A stretch of 33,154 bases of DNA from an uncultured Bacilli bacterium. GTDB taxonomy: Bacteria; Bacillota_I; Bacilli_A; RF39; UBA660. Below, piece after piece: positions 1 to 9,842 of this stretch. Location: assembly GCA_947629815.1 (NCBI GenBank), contig CANRFG010000013.1, forward strand, positions 1 to 33,154, written 5' to 3'. The notes beneath the pieces are model-generated. The model worked only from the letters and a program-made list of their open reading frames with translations. It made no database searches and was not told the DNA's origin. The stretch's first letter is position 1; each line of letters opens with the position of its first letter. The translations under genes and the position numbers were made by a program.

Positions 1-86
1 GAATGGATTTGGGTATAAAAATTTTGAATTTTTTAGGAAAAGAATATTATATATATTTAATAAAAAATTAGGAGGCGTAATTAAAA

Positions 87-194
87 ATGTACAAAATAAT
101 AAATAAATTAAGAAGTAGTAAGAGGGAAGTAAAAAAAGTATTTAATATGTTAAAAAATGAAAACCTTCTTTTTTGTAATTTTAAGAATTTTTGA
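87..194 (+). CDS. small ORF, 35 aa (MYKIINKLRSSKREVKKVFNMLKNENLLFCNFKNF), unknown
   Basis: ATG preceded by AGGAGG-like RBS; not in the ORF track because of length; no homology recognised. Confidence 0.25.
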   Translation: MYKIINKLRSSKREVKKVFNMLKNENLLFCNFKNF

Positions 195-373
195 TATCTA
201 AAATTAAGTATATTATTTTTGTTATTCCTTCATCTATTTTAGCTAGTGTTGTAAGTTTTTCTAATATTCTTGAATCTACTAAACTATCTTTTAAATCTAG
301 TTTCATTTTTTAATATTAAAAAAATACTTTTTTTGACAAAAAAATATATGTATATAAAATATAATGAATAATA

Positions 374-1294
374 GTGATGAATATGAAAAAAATATTATAT
401 GTAATACTTTTAATAATTATAATTCCTTATGTAATAGTTTCATTGTTTATATATGATGATGAAATAAAATTTAGTTATACAACAAATATGAAAGTTAGAG
501 TTAAAAGAAATGCAACAGGAAATATAGAAGAAGTGCCATTAGAACAATATGTAACAGGAGTACTTGCAGGAGAAATGCCAGCAGATTTTTCGTTGGAAGC
601 TTTAAAAGCACAAGCAGTAGCAGCAAGGACATATGTTATGAAAAGATTATCAACAAATAAAAATAACAAATATGATGTTGTAGATACAGTACAAAATCAA
701 GTATATTTAGATGAAGAACAACAAAAAAAGAATTGGGGAAATAGATATACAGAACTTTCTAATAAAGTAAAAAGAGCAGTATTAGAAACAAAAGATGAAT
801 ATTTAGTTTACGATGGAAAGATAATAGATGCACTATTCTTTTCAACAAGTGTTGGGGTAACAGAAGATAGTGAAGATGTTTTTCCAAATAAAGTACCATA
901 TCTTAGAAGTGTAAGTTCTACTTGGGATGCAGTTTCACCACTTTATGATAAAGAATATATATATACATTAGACAAATTTTATTCGCTTTTAGGGTTAAAA
1001 TATCAAGACAAAGTAAATGTAGAAATAACATCAAAAACAAATACAGGAAGAATAGTTTACTTAAAAATAAATGGAACAACATTTACTGGTTGGCAAGTAT
1101 GTAATAAGTTAGGATTAAAATCAAATTATTACACAATTACACAAGAGGGAAAAACTGTGAAAGTAGTTGCAAGAGGATATGGACATGGAGTTGGAATGAG
1201 CCAATATGGTGCGGAAGGAATGGCACAAGCAGGATATACATATGACCAAATTTTATATCATTATTATCAAGGAACCGAAATAAAAAAAATATAA
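374..1294 (+). CDS. spoIID: Stage II sporulation protein D (SpoIID/LytB amidase-enhancer family)
   Basis: N-terminal TM; GVLAGEMPADFSLEALKAQAVAARTY and GYGHGVGMSQYGAEGMA motifs; synteny with spoIIQ/spoIIID/mbl. Confidence 0.95.
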   Translation: MMNMKKILYVILLIIIIPYVIVSLFIYDDEIKFSYTTNMKVRVKRNATGNIEEVPLEQYVTGVLAGEMPADFSLEALKAQAVAARTYVMKRLSTNKNNKYDVVDTVQNQVYLDEEQQKKNWGNRYTELSNKVKRAVLETKDEYLVYDGKIIDALFFSTSVGVTEDSEDVFPNKVPYLRSVSSTWDAVSPLYDKEYIYTLDKFYSLLGLKYQDKVNVEITSKTNTGRIVYLKINGTTFTGWQVCNKLGLKSNYYTITQEGKTVKVVARGYGHGVGMSQYGAEGMAQAGYTYDQILYHYYQGTEIKKI

Positions 1295-1347
1295 AAAAAA
1301 TGTATAAAAAAAATATATGTGTTCAAACTCATAAATGAGGTGAGAAA

Positions 1348-1977
1348 ATGACATATAGAAGATTAAAAAGACCTGTGGTTTATGCATTTTATGTAGTAGG
1401 TTTCATTTTAATAATATCAAGTATATTTCTAATACAAAAATCACTTTATAAAGAGCCAAGCGACAACATTGATTATGTAGGAAAAACAATATTTGATGAA
1501 GTTTTACCAGTTGTATCACAAGATAATGTAGAACAAATAATGAATCCATTTATAGATGGAAATGTACAAGTAACAAAAAATTATTATGATTATAATTCAG
1601 ATGAAGAACAACAAAAGGGCTCTTTGATATACTATGAAAATACATATATACCAAGTACAGGATTAACTTATAAGGGAAATGATGTTTTTGATGTTACTGC
1701 TGTATTAAGTGGAACAGTTACATCAGTAAAACAAGATGAAATTTTAGGAAATGTAGTAGAAATAAAGCATGAAAATAATATAGTAAGTGTATATCAAAGT
1801 TTAAGTGAAATTTATGTTAAAGAAAATGATGTTATAACACAAGGTCAAGTAATTGCGAAAAGTGGAACTTCAAATATAGATAAAGATTCAGAAAATCATT
1901 TATATTTTGAACTTAGTGTTAATAATAAAACAGTAAACCCATTAAATTACATTGGTAAAAAAATAAATGAAATCTAA
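1348..1977 (+). CDS. spoIIQ: SpoIIQ-like M23/LytM-domain membrane protein
   Basis: N-terminal TM, M23-like fold sequence (LSGTVTSVKQDEILGNVVEIKHENNIVSVYQSL...GQVIAKSGTS...HLYFEL), position between spoIID and spoIIID. Confidence 0.8.
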   Translation: MTYRRLKRPVVYAFYVVGFILIISSIFLIQKSLYKEPSDNIDYVGKTIFDEVLPVVSQDNVEQIMNPFIDGNVQVTKNYYDYNSDEEQQKGSLIYYENTYIPSTGLTYKGNDVFDVTAVLSGTVTSVKQDEILGNVVEIKHENNIVSVYQSLSEIYVKENDVITQGQVIAKSGTSNIDKDSENHLYFELSVNNKTVNPLNYIGKKINEI

Positions 1978-1997
1978 AAGGGCTTATGCTCTTTTTT
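1976..1997 (+). terminator. Rho-independent terminator
   Basis: AAAAGGGC-TTAT-GCTCTTTT hairpin followed by T run just after the spoIIQ stop. Confidence 0.65.
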
Positions 1998-2044
1998 GAA
2001 TAAAAAAAGTATATAAAAATATAATTTACTAAAGAGGTGTTATA

Positions 2045-2290
2045 GTGAATTATATAAACAAAAGAGTTACAGATGAAGCTTTATATATAATTGAAACAGG
2101 AAAAACAGTAAGAGAAATTGCAAATATATTTAAAGTTTCAAAAAGTACAGTTCATAAAGATTTACATGAGAGACTTTTAAAAATAGATAAGAAAATGTAC
2201 AAAGAAGTAGAAGAAATACTAAAATATCATACTAATATAAGACATATTAGAGGAGGAGAATCTACTAAAAGAAAATATTTGAATTGCTAA
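2045..2290 (+). CDS. spoIIID: Sporulation transcriptional regulator SpoIIID
   Basis: 81 aa; HTH sequence KTVREIANIFKVSKSTVHKDLHERL; synteny upstream of mbl. Confidence 0.95.
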   Translation: MNYINKRVTDEALYIIETGKTVREIANIFKVSKSTVHKDLHERLLKIDKKMYKEVEEILKYHTNIRHIRGGESTKRKYLNC

Positions 2291-2300
2291 GGAGGGAATT

Positions 2301-3290
2301 ATGTTTGCAAAAGATATAGGAATAGATTTAGGAACTGCAAATGTATTAATATTTGTAAAAGGACAAGGTATAGTACTTAATGAACCAAGTGTTGTAGCGA
2401 TAGATTCAGAAACAAAAAAACCATTAGCAGTAGGTTTAGAGGCAAGAGAAATGCTTGGAAGAACTCCAGGAAGTGTACAAGCCATAAGACCTATGAAGGA
2501 TGGTGTAATAGCGGACTTTGAAATAACGGAAGTTATGTTAGATTATTTTTTAAAAAAAATAAATGGTAAATCATTATTTTCAAAGCCAAGAATACTTATT
2601 TGTTGCCCATCAAATATAACTCAGGTAGAGAAAAACGCCATTAAAGAGGCTGCAGAAAGAACAGGTGCAAAAAAAGTATATATTGAAGAAGAACCAAAAG
2701 TAGCTGCTACTGGAGCTGGGTTAAATATATCCGCTCCAAGTGGTAATATGGTAGTTGATATAGGTGGTGGAACAACAGATATAGCTGTACTTTCTTTAGG
2801 AAGTATTGTAACAAGTTCTTCAATAAAAATAGCTGGAAATACATTTGATAGTGATATTATAAAATATATTAAAGAAAAATATAAATTATTAATAGGTGAT
2901 AGGACAGCAGAAGATATAAAATTAACTATTGGAACAGTGTATAAAGGTGATAAAAATAAAAAAATGGAAGTAAGAGGTAGAAATTTAACAACAGGGCTTC
3001 CAAGTACAATAACAATTTCATCTGAAGAAATAGAAGAAGCCCTAAAGGATAGCGTTAATGTTATAATTGAAACTACAAAAAAAGTACTAGAAGAAACTCC
3101 ACCTGAATTATCAGCAGATATTATAGATAAAGGAATAATATTAACAGGTGGAGGAGCTCTTATTGAAGGTTTAGATGAATTATTAAAAAAAGAATTAGAT
3201 GTTCCTGTTTATATAGCGGAAAGTCCACTTACTTGTGTTGCAGAAGGTGCTGGAATATTATTAAATAATCTTTATTTAATCGAAAAATAA
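2301..3290 (+). CDS. mbl: Rod-shape determining protein, MreB/Mbl family
   Basis: DIGIDLGTANVLIFVKGQGIVLNEPSVVAID, VVDIGGGTTDIAVLSLG; spoIIID-mbl synteny. Confidence 0.9.
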   Translation: MFAKDIGIDLGTANVLIFVKGQGIVLNEPSVVAIDSETKKPLAVGLEAREMLGRTPGSVQAIRPMKDGVIADFEITEVMLDYFLKKINGKSLFSKPRILICCPSNITQVEKNAIKEAAERTGAKKVYIEEEPKVAATGAGLNISAPSGNMVVDIGGGTTDIAVLSLGSIVTSSSIKIAGNTFDSDIIKYIKEKYKLLIGDRTAEDIKLTIGTVYKGDKNKKMEVRGRNLTTGLPSTITISSEEIEEALKDSVNVIIETTKKVLEETPPELSADIIDKGIILTGGGALIEGLDELLKKELDVPVYIAESPLTCVAEGAGILLNNLYLIEK

Positions 3291-3373
3291 CTTTAAAGTT
3301 TTTCAGACTGTTGATAAATAAAAAATTTTAAAATAGCCTTTTCTTAATTAAAAAGATATATTATAATAAAAAT

Positions 3374-3424
3374 GTAAGGTTGCTTATTGTACCTAAATTA
3401 AGCTTACAAACCTTACTTTTTTTA
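3374..3424 (+). terminator. Stacked hairpin with T-tract (likely terminator of mbl unit)
   Basis: GTAAGGTT(3374-3381)/AACCTTAC(3409-3416) outer stem, GCTTA(3382-3386)/TAAGC(3399-3403) inner stem, then T8. Confidence 0.6.
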
Positions 3425-3520
3425 GTATATAGAAAAACAAATAGCATGAGGAATATAAAAATTTGAATTTTTAACCCTTATTGTATATATATAGTACCTT
3501 ATTTTTTTTTTACATTATTT

Positions 3521-4384
3521 TTAACTATATATACTATCTTTTATTTTTTTATTTTCATCTATATATTGATAGTTCAATTTGTTTTGATTAGTAACAATTG
3601 ATTCTCCAAGTAGATTTTCAATTTCATCTCTTGTGTTTTTAGCAACTTGTCCACCTGCATGAGCAACTTTTAAATTTTCTTCTAATCCTTTAGGTTTAGT
3701 TTTCTTTGCTAATCTTTTTGTTACTTCCTCACTTATATCAGTTAGAGATACTTCTATATTATCCATGTTATCACGAAGTGATTCTTTACGAAGACCTTTA
3801 TAATCTTTATATTCTTTAGTGGTCATTCCAGACAAAGTTTTATATATTTCATTAGTTAATATGGTAAATTCTTTATTTTCAGTGATGCCATTTTCTTTCC
3901 ATACATCAGTAAGTTCTTTTCTATCTTGAATACTTTGCATTCTTTTTGTAATCCATTTTTCATCATAACCTTTTGTTCTATATAAGTCTATTGTCCTTTG
4001 TGCAGCTATGGATGGGTCAAATACTTCATCAATTCTTTCACTTCCTAATTTTGCTAACCAAAGTTTCACAGGTTCAGCATTTTTGCTTGGTATTGATTCA
4101 ATTATTCTAAACATACCTTTAATATCACAAACATCAGTCATACGATATTTACCATCGTTAGCCTTAAGTTTCAACTGGTGACAATTTGTCACCATTTCAT
4201 TTCCTTCATCTTTAAGACGCTGTTTAAGCTTATTCCAATATTTTCTTCCATCTTTACTTTCTGAAATAACGCTAACAACATCAACAACACTTATAAAATA
4301 TTTTTCTTCTTCCTTATCCCAAATAGTTCTAATTGTTTCATTATTAAATATTTTATTTATTAAATGCATTTTATCTTGATTCAT
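3521..4384 (-). CDS. BRO-N / DinD-like antirepressor-family protein
   Basis: IRTIWDKEEEKYFISVVDVVSVISES..KYWNKLKQRLKDEG, KLWLAKLGSERIDEVFDPSIAAQR typical of BRO family/DNA-damage-inducible protein D. Confidence 0.8.
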   Translation of the reverse strand: MNQDKMHLINKIFNNETIRTIWDKEEEKYFISVVDVVSVISESKDGRKYWNKLKQRLKDEGNEMVTNCHQLKLKANDGKYRMTDVCDIKGMFRIIESIPSKNAEPVKLWLAKLGSERIDEVFDPSIAAQRTIDLYRTKGYDEKWITKRMQSIQDRKELTDVWKENGITENKEFTILTNEIYKTLSGMTTKEYKDYKGLRKESLRDNMDNIEVSLTDISEEVTKRLAKKTKPKGLEENLKVAHAGGQVAKNTRDEIENLLGESIVTNQNKLNYQYIDENKKIKDSIYS

Positions 4385-4405
4385 AAACTATCTCCTTTTC
4401 TGTAT

Positions 4406-4434
4406 ATTATACCAAACATTTGTTCTATATTCAA
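4406..4434 (-). promoter_or_regulatory. Promoter with LexA/DinR-type box in spacer
   Basis: minus strand TTGAAT-17 bp-TATAAT; spacer contains GAACAAATGTTT (4414-4425), matching GAACNNNNGTTY; followed by AAGGAG RBS. Confidence 0.7.
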
Positions 4435-4544
4435 GAATTTTTTTAAATTATATAAGATTTTTTTATATATTTCTATAAGATATGCTAAAAACTAACAATT
4501 AGTATAAATTTATAAATATAATTAATACTAATATTGGTGATATT

Positions 4545-5261
4545 ATGGATATAAAACAATTTGATGATGTTATAGTGCGTTCAGTTGCATCTCTTGTAGT
4601 TCTATTTTTAATTACTAAATTACTTGGTAAAAAACAGGTGTCACAATTATCAATATTTGATTATACAATAGGAATTTCAATTGGAAATTTTGCGGCAGAA
4701 ATTATAACAGATTTAGATACACAACTTATAAATGGAATAATTGCTATGTTAATATTTGGATTAACAGCATATTTGGTTTCTTATCTTTCAATAAAAAGTG
4801 TAAGATTAAGAAGATTTTTTATGGGGACACCTACTATATTAATAGATAAAGGAAAAATAGTAGAAAAAAATCTTTTAAAAGTTAAATTAGACATTAATAC
4901 ATTGTTAGAACAATGTAGAATGAATAATTATTTTGATATAAGTGAAATAGAATATGCAATATTAGAAGTAAATGGAAATGTAAGTGTATTACCTAAAGGA
5001 GAAAACAAAAATATAACGATAAAAGATATGAATTTACCTGTTAAAAAACAAGGATTATGCGCAAATGTAATAATAGATACAAGAGTAATGAGTGGTAATT
5101 TAAAAAATATAAATAAAACAGGAGAATGGTTAAAGAAAGAACTAAAAATAAAAGGTTATAAAGATACTTCAAATATTTTGTTAGCGACAGTAGACCAAGA
5201 TGAAAAATTAATAGTTTACGAAAAAAATGTAAAGGAACAAACAAAAAATATATTAGAATAA
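4545..5261 (+). CDS. DUF421 (YetF-like) membrane protein
   Basis: TM helices plus KKQVSQLSIFDYTIGISIGNFAAEI and C-terminal DUF421 region. Confidence 0.85.
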   Translation: MDIKQFDDVIVRSVASLVVLFLITKLLGKKQVSQLSIFDYTIGISIGNFAAEIITDLDTQLINGIIAMLIFGLTAYLVSYLSIKSVRLRRFFMGTPTILIDKGKIVEKNLLKVKLDINTLLEQCRMNNYFDISEIEYAILEVNGNVSVLPKGENKNITIKDMNLPVKKQGLCANVIIDTRVMSGNLKNINKTGEWLKKELKIKGYKDTSNILLATVDQDEKLIVYEKNVKEQTKNILE

Positions 5262-5302
5262 TTTTAAATAAAAAAATATGGTAAAATAAAATTGGTGATA
5301 CT

Positions 5303-5746
5303 ATGAAACAATTTTGTGCGTCTGCATTCGTAATAAATCCAATAGATAAAAAAATATTATTAGTAAAACATAAAAAATTTAATAAATGGGTGCAACCAGG
5401 GGGACATATAGAATTTGATGAGCTACCAGAAGAAACAGCTTTAAGAGAAGTTTATGAAGAAACAGGAATAAAAATAAAATTATTAGGAATTAGATTTCCA
5501 AGAGAAGACGATTGTATAAGACCACTTGGAATACAAAAAAACAGAAACAAAGAAGGAGAAATACATATAGATATTATATATCCTGCTGTTCCAATTAATC
5601 CAATTGATTGTGAACCAAAAATAAGCGAAGAAAGTACAGGTGCAGGTTGGTTTAGTTTAAATGAATTAAATAATATAAGTGTATTTCAAGATATTAAAAT
5701 AACTATGCAATATATATTAAAATATTATTTTAATCAAAAAGATTAA
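5303..5746 (+). CDS. NUDIX hydrolase
   Basis: Nudix box: GGHIEFDELPEETALREVYEETGI. Confidence 0.92.
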   Translation: MKQFCASAFVINPIDKKILLVKHKKFNKWVQPGGHIEFDELPEETALREVYEETGIKIKLLGIRFPREDDCIRPLGIQKNRNKEGEIHIDIIYPAVPINPIDCEPKISEESTGAGWFSLNELNNISVFQDIKITMQYILKYYFNQKD

Positions 5747-5802
5747 TATTTGTGTATATGAATATGTTATAATTAACTTATATAAGACATAAGAGGTTAA
5801 GT

Positions 5803-7050
5803 ATGGAATTAAAAAATATATCAAAAGAAGATTATATGGATTTCGCACTTAAAAGTCCATATATATCTATATATCAATTAGAACAATGGGGAATGCTAAA
5901 AAAAACTACTGGATGGATTAGTCATCTAGTAGGTCTTTATGATGGAGAAAATTTAAAAGGTGTTAGTTTACTTTTACAAAAAAAATTACCGCTTGGTCTT
6001 AATTTATTTTATTCTCCAAGAGGATTTCTATTAGATGTAAATGATTATGAATTGTTAAAAGAATTTACATTACTTTTAAGAGAATATATTAAATCTTATA
6101 AAGGTTTAATGATTAAAGTTGACCCAAATGTAATATATGCTACTTATGATTCTCAAGGGCAAAATAAAAAATTAATAGGCTCTAAAGCTTTTGAAAATTT
6201 TCAAAAACTAAATTATAAACATTTTGGATTTAATAAAAATTTCGAAACTATGCAACCAAGATTTTTATGTCGTTTTAAATTATTAGATACATATGATGAA
6301 ACATTGCAAACTTTTTCTAAAACAACTAGAAAAAATATCGAAAAAACAGAAAAAATGGGTGTTAGAGCAAGATGTATTGATGAAAGTGAAATGGATTTAT
6401 TTGTATCACTTTTAGAAGAAACAGGAAAGACTAAACATTTTGCTGTAAGACCTGCTAGTTATTATAAAAAAATGTATGAACTAATGCATGATTATATTAA
6501 ATTATATATTTCATATATAGATACAAACTTATATTATGAGTATGTAACTAATGAAATAGAATTAACAAAAAAAGAATTAAATGATATTAATAAACAAATG
6601 GAAACTATAAATGTAGGAAATAAGTTAAAAATAGCAAAAGAACAACATGAAAAAAAATTAGAAAATTTAACTAAATCATTAGAAGAAGCAGAGGAAATGA
6701 AAAAACATTCAAAACAGATAAATATTGGAGCGCTTTTAAGTGTATTTATAGGTAATGAAGGTATTACATTTATGAGTGGAACTGATAGTAACTATAAAGG
6801 TTTTAATCCTAAATATGCTTTTTATAATGAACATATTAAAGAATGCTTTAAGCAAAAAAAAGAATATTGTAATTTTTATGGTATATCAGGTGATATAAAT
6901 CCAAATAATAAAAATTATTCAATCTATGAATTAAAAAAAGGTTTTAGACCAGATATAATAGAATTAATTGGAGAATTTGATTTAATTATTTCTAAATTTA
7001 AGTATAATTTATATAAATTTATGTTATGGGTATATAAAAAGACTAAATAG
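5803..7050 (+). CDS. FemAB/FemX-type peptidyltransferase (peptidoglycan bridge formation)
   Basis: FemAB-like sequence incl. FYSPRGFLLD, TTRKNIEKTEKMGV, coiled-coil insertion, FYGISGDINPNNKNYSIYELKKGF. Confidence 0.88.
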   Translation: MELKNISKEDYMDFALKSPYISIYQLEQWGMLKKTTGWISHLVGLYDGENLKGVSLLLQKKLPLGLNLFYSPRGFLLDVNDYELLKEFTLLLREYIKSYKGLMIKVDPNVIYATYDSQGQNKKLIGSKAFENFQKLNYKHFGFNKNFETMQPRFLCRFKLLDTYDETLQTFSKTTRKNIEKTEKMGVRARCIDESEMDLFVSLLEETGKTKHFAVRPASYYKKMYELMHDYIKLYISYIDTNLYYEYVTNEIELTKKELNDINKQMETINVGNKLKIAKEQHEKKLENLTKSLEEAEEMKKHSKQINIGALLSVFIGNEGITFMSGTDSNYKGFNPKYAFYNEHIKECFKQKKEYCNFYGISGDINPNNKNYSIYELKKGFRPDIIELIGEFDLIISKFKYNLYKFMLWVYKKTK

Positions 7051-7060
7051 TCTTTTTATT
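7035..7060. terminator. Bidirectional terminator between convergent genes
   Basis: AAAAAGACTAAATAGTCTTTTTAT between the + femX-like and - SDR genes. Confidence 0.6.
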
Positions 7061-7980
7061 TATCCCATTACTTCTCCACCATTTACATGCATAACTTGAC
7101 CTGTCATATAAGATGAGTCATCAGAAGCAAGAAAAACATATGTAGGCGCCAATTCATATGGCATAGCGCCACTACACATTGCAGCATCAGAACCTAGTGT
7201 TGGTATTTTATTTGCAACCCAACAATTTGGTTGCAAAGGTGTCCAAAAAAATCCAGGCGCAATTGCATTAACTCTTATATTTTTTGTAGCTAGGTTTCTT
7301 GCTAAAGAACGAGTGAAACCTATAATTGCTCCTTTTGTTGTAACATAATCAATTAATTGTGGTTCACCTTTAAAAGTTGTAACTGAACTTAAATTTATTA
7401 TTGAACTTCCTGGTTTTAAATAAGGAAGACATGCTTTTGTTAAATAAAACATTCCATATACATTAACTTTCATAGTCCAATCAAATTGTTCATCTGAAAT
7501 TTCTTCTAATGTATTACTTTGATATTGTACACCAGCGTTGTTAACTAAAATGTCTATTTTTCCAAAACATTTTATTGTTTCTTCTACTATATATTTACAA
7601 AAATCTTTATTACTAATATCACCAGATAATAATAAACATCTCTGATTATAGCTTTCTATTACTTTTTTAGTTTCATTTGCATCTATATGTTCATTAAAAT
7701 ATGGAATTACAATATCTGCTCCTTCTTTAGCAAAAGCAACAGCAGCAGCCCGACCTAACCCAGAATCTCCACCTGTAATTATTGCAACTTTCCCTTTTAG
7801 TTTCCCACTACCAATATAGTTTGGATTATCATATATAGGTAATGGTTTCATGATATATTCTAAACCAACTATATTATTTTGTTGTTGTGGTGGAGCAAGT
7901 GGAATATAATTTGTCATTTTTACACCACAATCATTATCATAAACATATGTGTCTCTACCAAAAGTATATTTATTTTCCAT
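7060..7980 (-). CDS. Short-chain dehydrogenase/reductase
   Basis: GKVAIITGGDSGLGRAAAVAFAKEGA, NNAG, YVTTKGA motifs. Confidence 0.92.
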   Translation of the reverse strand: MENKYTFGRDTYVYDNDCGVKMTNYIPLAPPQQQNNIVGLEYIMKPLPIYDNPNYIGSGKLKGKVAIITGGDSGLGRAAAVAFAKEGADIVIPYFNEHIDANETKKVIESYNQRCLLLSGDISNKDFCKYIVEETIKCFGKIDILVNNAGVQYQSNTLEEISDEQFDWTMKVNVYGMFYLTKACLPYLKPGSSIINLSSVTTFKGEPQLIDYVTTKGAIIGFTRSLARNLATKNIRVNAIAPGFFWTPLQPNCWVANKIPTLGSDAAMCSGAMPYELAPTYVFLASDDSSYMTGQVMHVNGGEVMG

Positions 7981-8041
7981 AAAACCTCCTTAATTTATTT
8001 TATGAATATATAGGCATATGGTTATAAAAAAATGACTTTTG

Positions 8042-8824
8042 TCATTCTTTCTTTTTAGATATTATTAAATATATGAAACTTGCAATAAATATTATTATGC
8101 TTATAAATTGTGATGTTGATAATCCAAATAAGAATCCTCTATAAAAATCTCCTCTAAGAAATTCTAAAAAGAATCTTATAAATGAATATAATAACAAATA
8201 AACTGCTAGTATATTGTTTTTACATTTATTTTTATTTTGAATAATTAATAAAAATATAAATATACATAAATTTAGTAAAGCTTCTAGTAATTGAACAGGA
8301 AATCTTGTAACTCCATTAGCTATTTCTATAGGTGAATTAGTATAAATAAAACCTATTTTACTTTCTATTCCATAGCAACACCCATATAAGAAACAACCTA
8401 TTCTTCCAAAAAAGTGAAATAATGGTATAAAAGGAGTTATAACAAAACAGTAAAGTTTAATATTTATTTTTTTTATTTTTGCATATATAAATCCAGCTAT
8501 TAGTCCACCAATAAGACCACCATAAAATACTGAACCTCCAAAAATTATATGTAAATCATTTAATAGCATACTAAATGATGTTATTTTATTAATATTGGTT
8601 ATTAAATCTATAATTAATTTGTAATTTACAATACCATATAATAAATGACCACCAATAATCATTCCTATTGAAGCAATTAGAAGAAATATTATCATATTAT
8701 TATCGTTTATATTATATTTTTTACATCTTCTTATACATAAAAAACCTACTAATAATATACCAATTATAACTAATATTGTATAACTAGTAATTGTTTTATT
8801 AAAAATTTTGATATATGGAAACAT
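8042..8824 (-). CDS. lgt: Prolipoprotein diacylglyceryl transferase (start likely 8824, track start 8854)
   Basis: polytopic; HFFGRIGCFLYGCCYGIES and RFPVQLLEALLN motifs. Confidence 0.92.
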   Translation of the reverse strand: MFPYIKIFNKTITSYTILVIIGILLVGFLCIRRCKKYNINDNNMIIFLLIASIGMIIGGHLLYGIVNYKLIIDLITNINKITSFSMLLNDLHIIFGGSVFYGGLIGGLIAGFIYAKIKKINIKLYCFVITPFIPLFHFFGRIGCFLYGCCYGIESKIGFIYTNSPIEIANGVTRFPVQLLEALLNLCIFIFLLIIQNKNKCKNNILAVYLLLYSFIRFFLEFLRGDFYRGFLFGLSTSQFISIIIFIASFIYLIISKKKE

Positions 8825-8841
8825 AAAAACCTCTTTCAAAT

Positions 8842-8866
8842 TAAAAAGCATCATTGATGCTTTTTA
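8842..8866. terminator. Hairpin terminator
   Basis: AAAAAGCATCATTGATGCTTTTTAAT. Confidence 0.55.
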
Positions 8867-9148
8867 ATATAAATTGTTAACAACGCTAGAAGCAGTACCG
8901 ATTACGCATAAAGCACAAGCGATAAATATTCCACTTAAAGCAGTACCTATTATAGATAAAACTAATCCAGCTGTAGCAAAACTTTTCTTTTCACTAGGGC
9001 GTCCTTTAACAGCTAGAACTATACCTACAACACCAGCGATAAGTCCAATCCATACGTATATGAAAGAAAATACTACAGATACGATACCTAAAACTAATGA
9101 TGCGATAGCTAATCCATTAGCGCTAGAATTTCCTTGTTGATTTTCCAC
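8864..9148 (-). CDS. DUF4190-type small membrane protein
   Basis: NGLAIASLVLGIVSVV...GLIAGVVGIVLAVKGR...ATAGLVLSIIGTALS. Confidence 0.75.
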   Translation of the reverse strand: MENQQGNSSANGLAIASLVLGIVSVVFSFIYVWIGLIAGVVGIVLAVKGRPSEKKSFATAGLVLSIIGTALSGIFIACALCVIGTASSVVNNLY

Positions 9149-9235
9149 TATAACTCCTCCTCACTTCAATATTTATATAATTAGTATACATTTTAGAACA
9201 CATTTTTGTCAACAAAATACAACAAATTATTTAAA

Positions 9236-9790
9236 TTATATACTTGAATAAGCCAATTTAAGTACTTTTGTTGGAGAACCTAGCGATAAAACATACTCAT
9301 CTGAGCCTACTACATGTTCTTGAAGAAATGAAGTATCCATGATTTTACCATTAGAGTCGTAAGTTGGAACCATTATATATTTTGATTCTAAAATATATGG
9401 TAATTTTTTTTCGTTTAATTTAATTTGATATTGTTTTTTATAAAGCTCTGATTTTAGTAATAAGTCAAAATCAGTATTTATATATAGGTCTTTTAATTGT
9501 GATAATAAATCTTTTAATTTACTTTCTGCCTCTTCCTTATATGAATCATAATTGAAAACTTTATGAGTAATAAGTTCAGGAAGTGTATTTAAAATCATGA
9601 TTAATCCTAATTGAATTCCAAGGCAAGAAAGTAATTCGTCTACTGGAAAAAGAATTGAATTGAAAGTTATAAGTACTGGTATTTCTAAAACATATTTTCT
9701 TTTATTGTTTTTAATGATTTTTAATGCGCCGTACGGTTCATTAACATTACAAATCTTCTTAAAAAAATCATAATTAATTACTAATTTCAT
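9236..9790 (-). CDS. Hypothetical protein
   Basis: 184-aa ORF; no recognised family. Confidence 0.6.
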   Translation of the reverse strand: MKLVINYDFFKKICNVNEPYGALKIIKNNKRKYVLEIPVLITFNSILFPVDELLSCLGIQLGLIMILNTLPELITHKVFNYDSYKEEAESKLKDLLSQLKDLYINTDFDLLLKSELYKKQYQIKLNEKKLPYILESKYIMVPTYDSNGKIMDTSFLQEHVVGSDEYVLSLGSPTKVLKLAYSSI

Positions 9791-9842
9791 AATATCATTC
9801 CTTAATGACCTGTATTTTATAATATATATTGTTTAAAGTCAA

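Noticed and set aside
181-306. Minus-strand 41-codon ORF MKLDLKDSLVDSRILEKLTTLAKIDEGITKIIYLILDIKNS
   Set aside because: Plausible coding texture but overlaps another small ORF, with no family recognised; insufficient evidence.
475-669. Minus-strand ORF 64 aa
   Set aside because: Fully antisense inside spoIID; low-complexity translation with no RBS.
2219-2485. Minus-strand ORF 88 aa
   Set aside because: Antisense to the spoIIID/mbl junction; both sense genes are clear.
5041-5244. Minus-strand 67-aa ORF
   Set aside because: Antisense to DUF421; Leu/Phe-rich artefact of AT-rich DNA.
8874-9140. Plus-strand 88-aa ORF
   Set aside because: Mirror of the DUF4190 gene, which has the RBS and the recognisable family.
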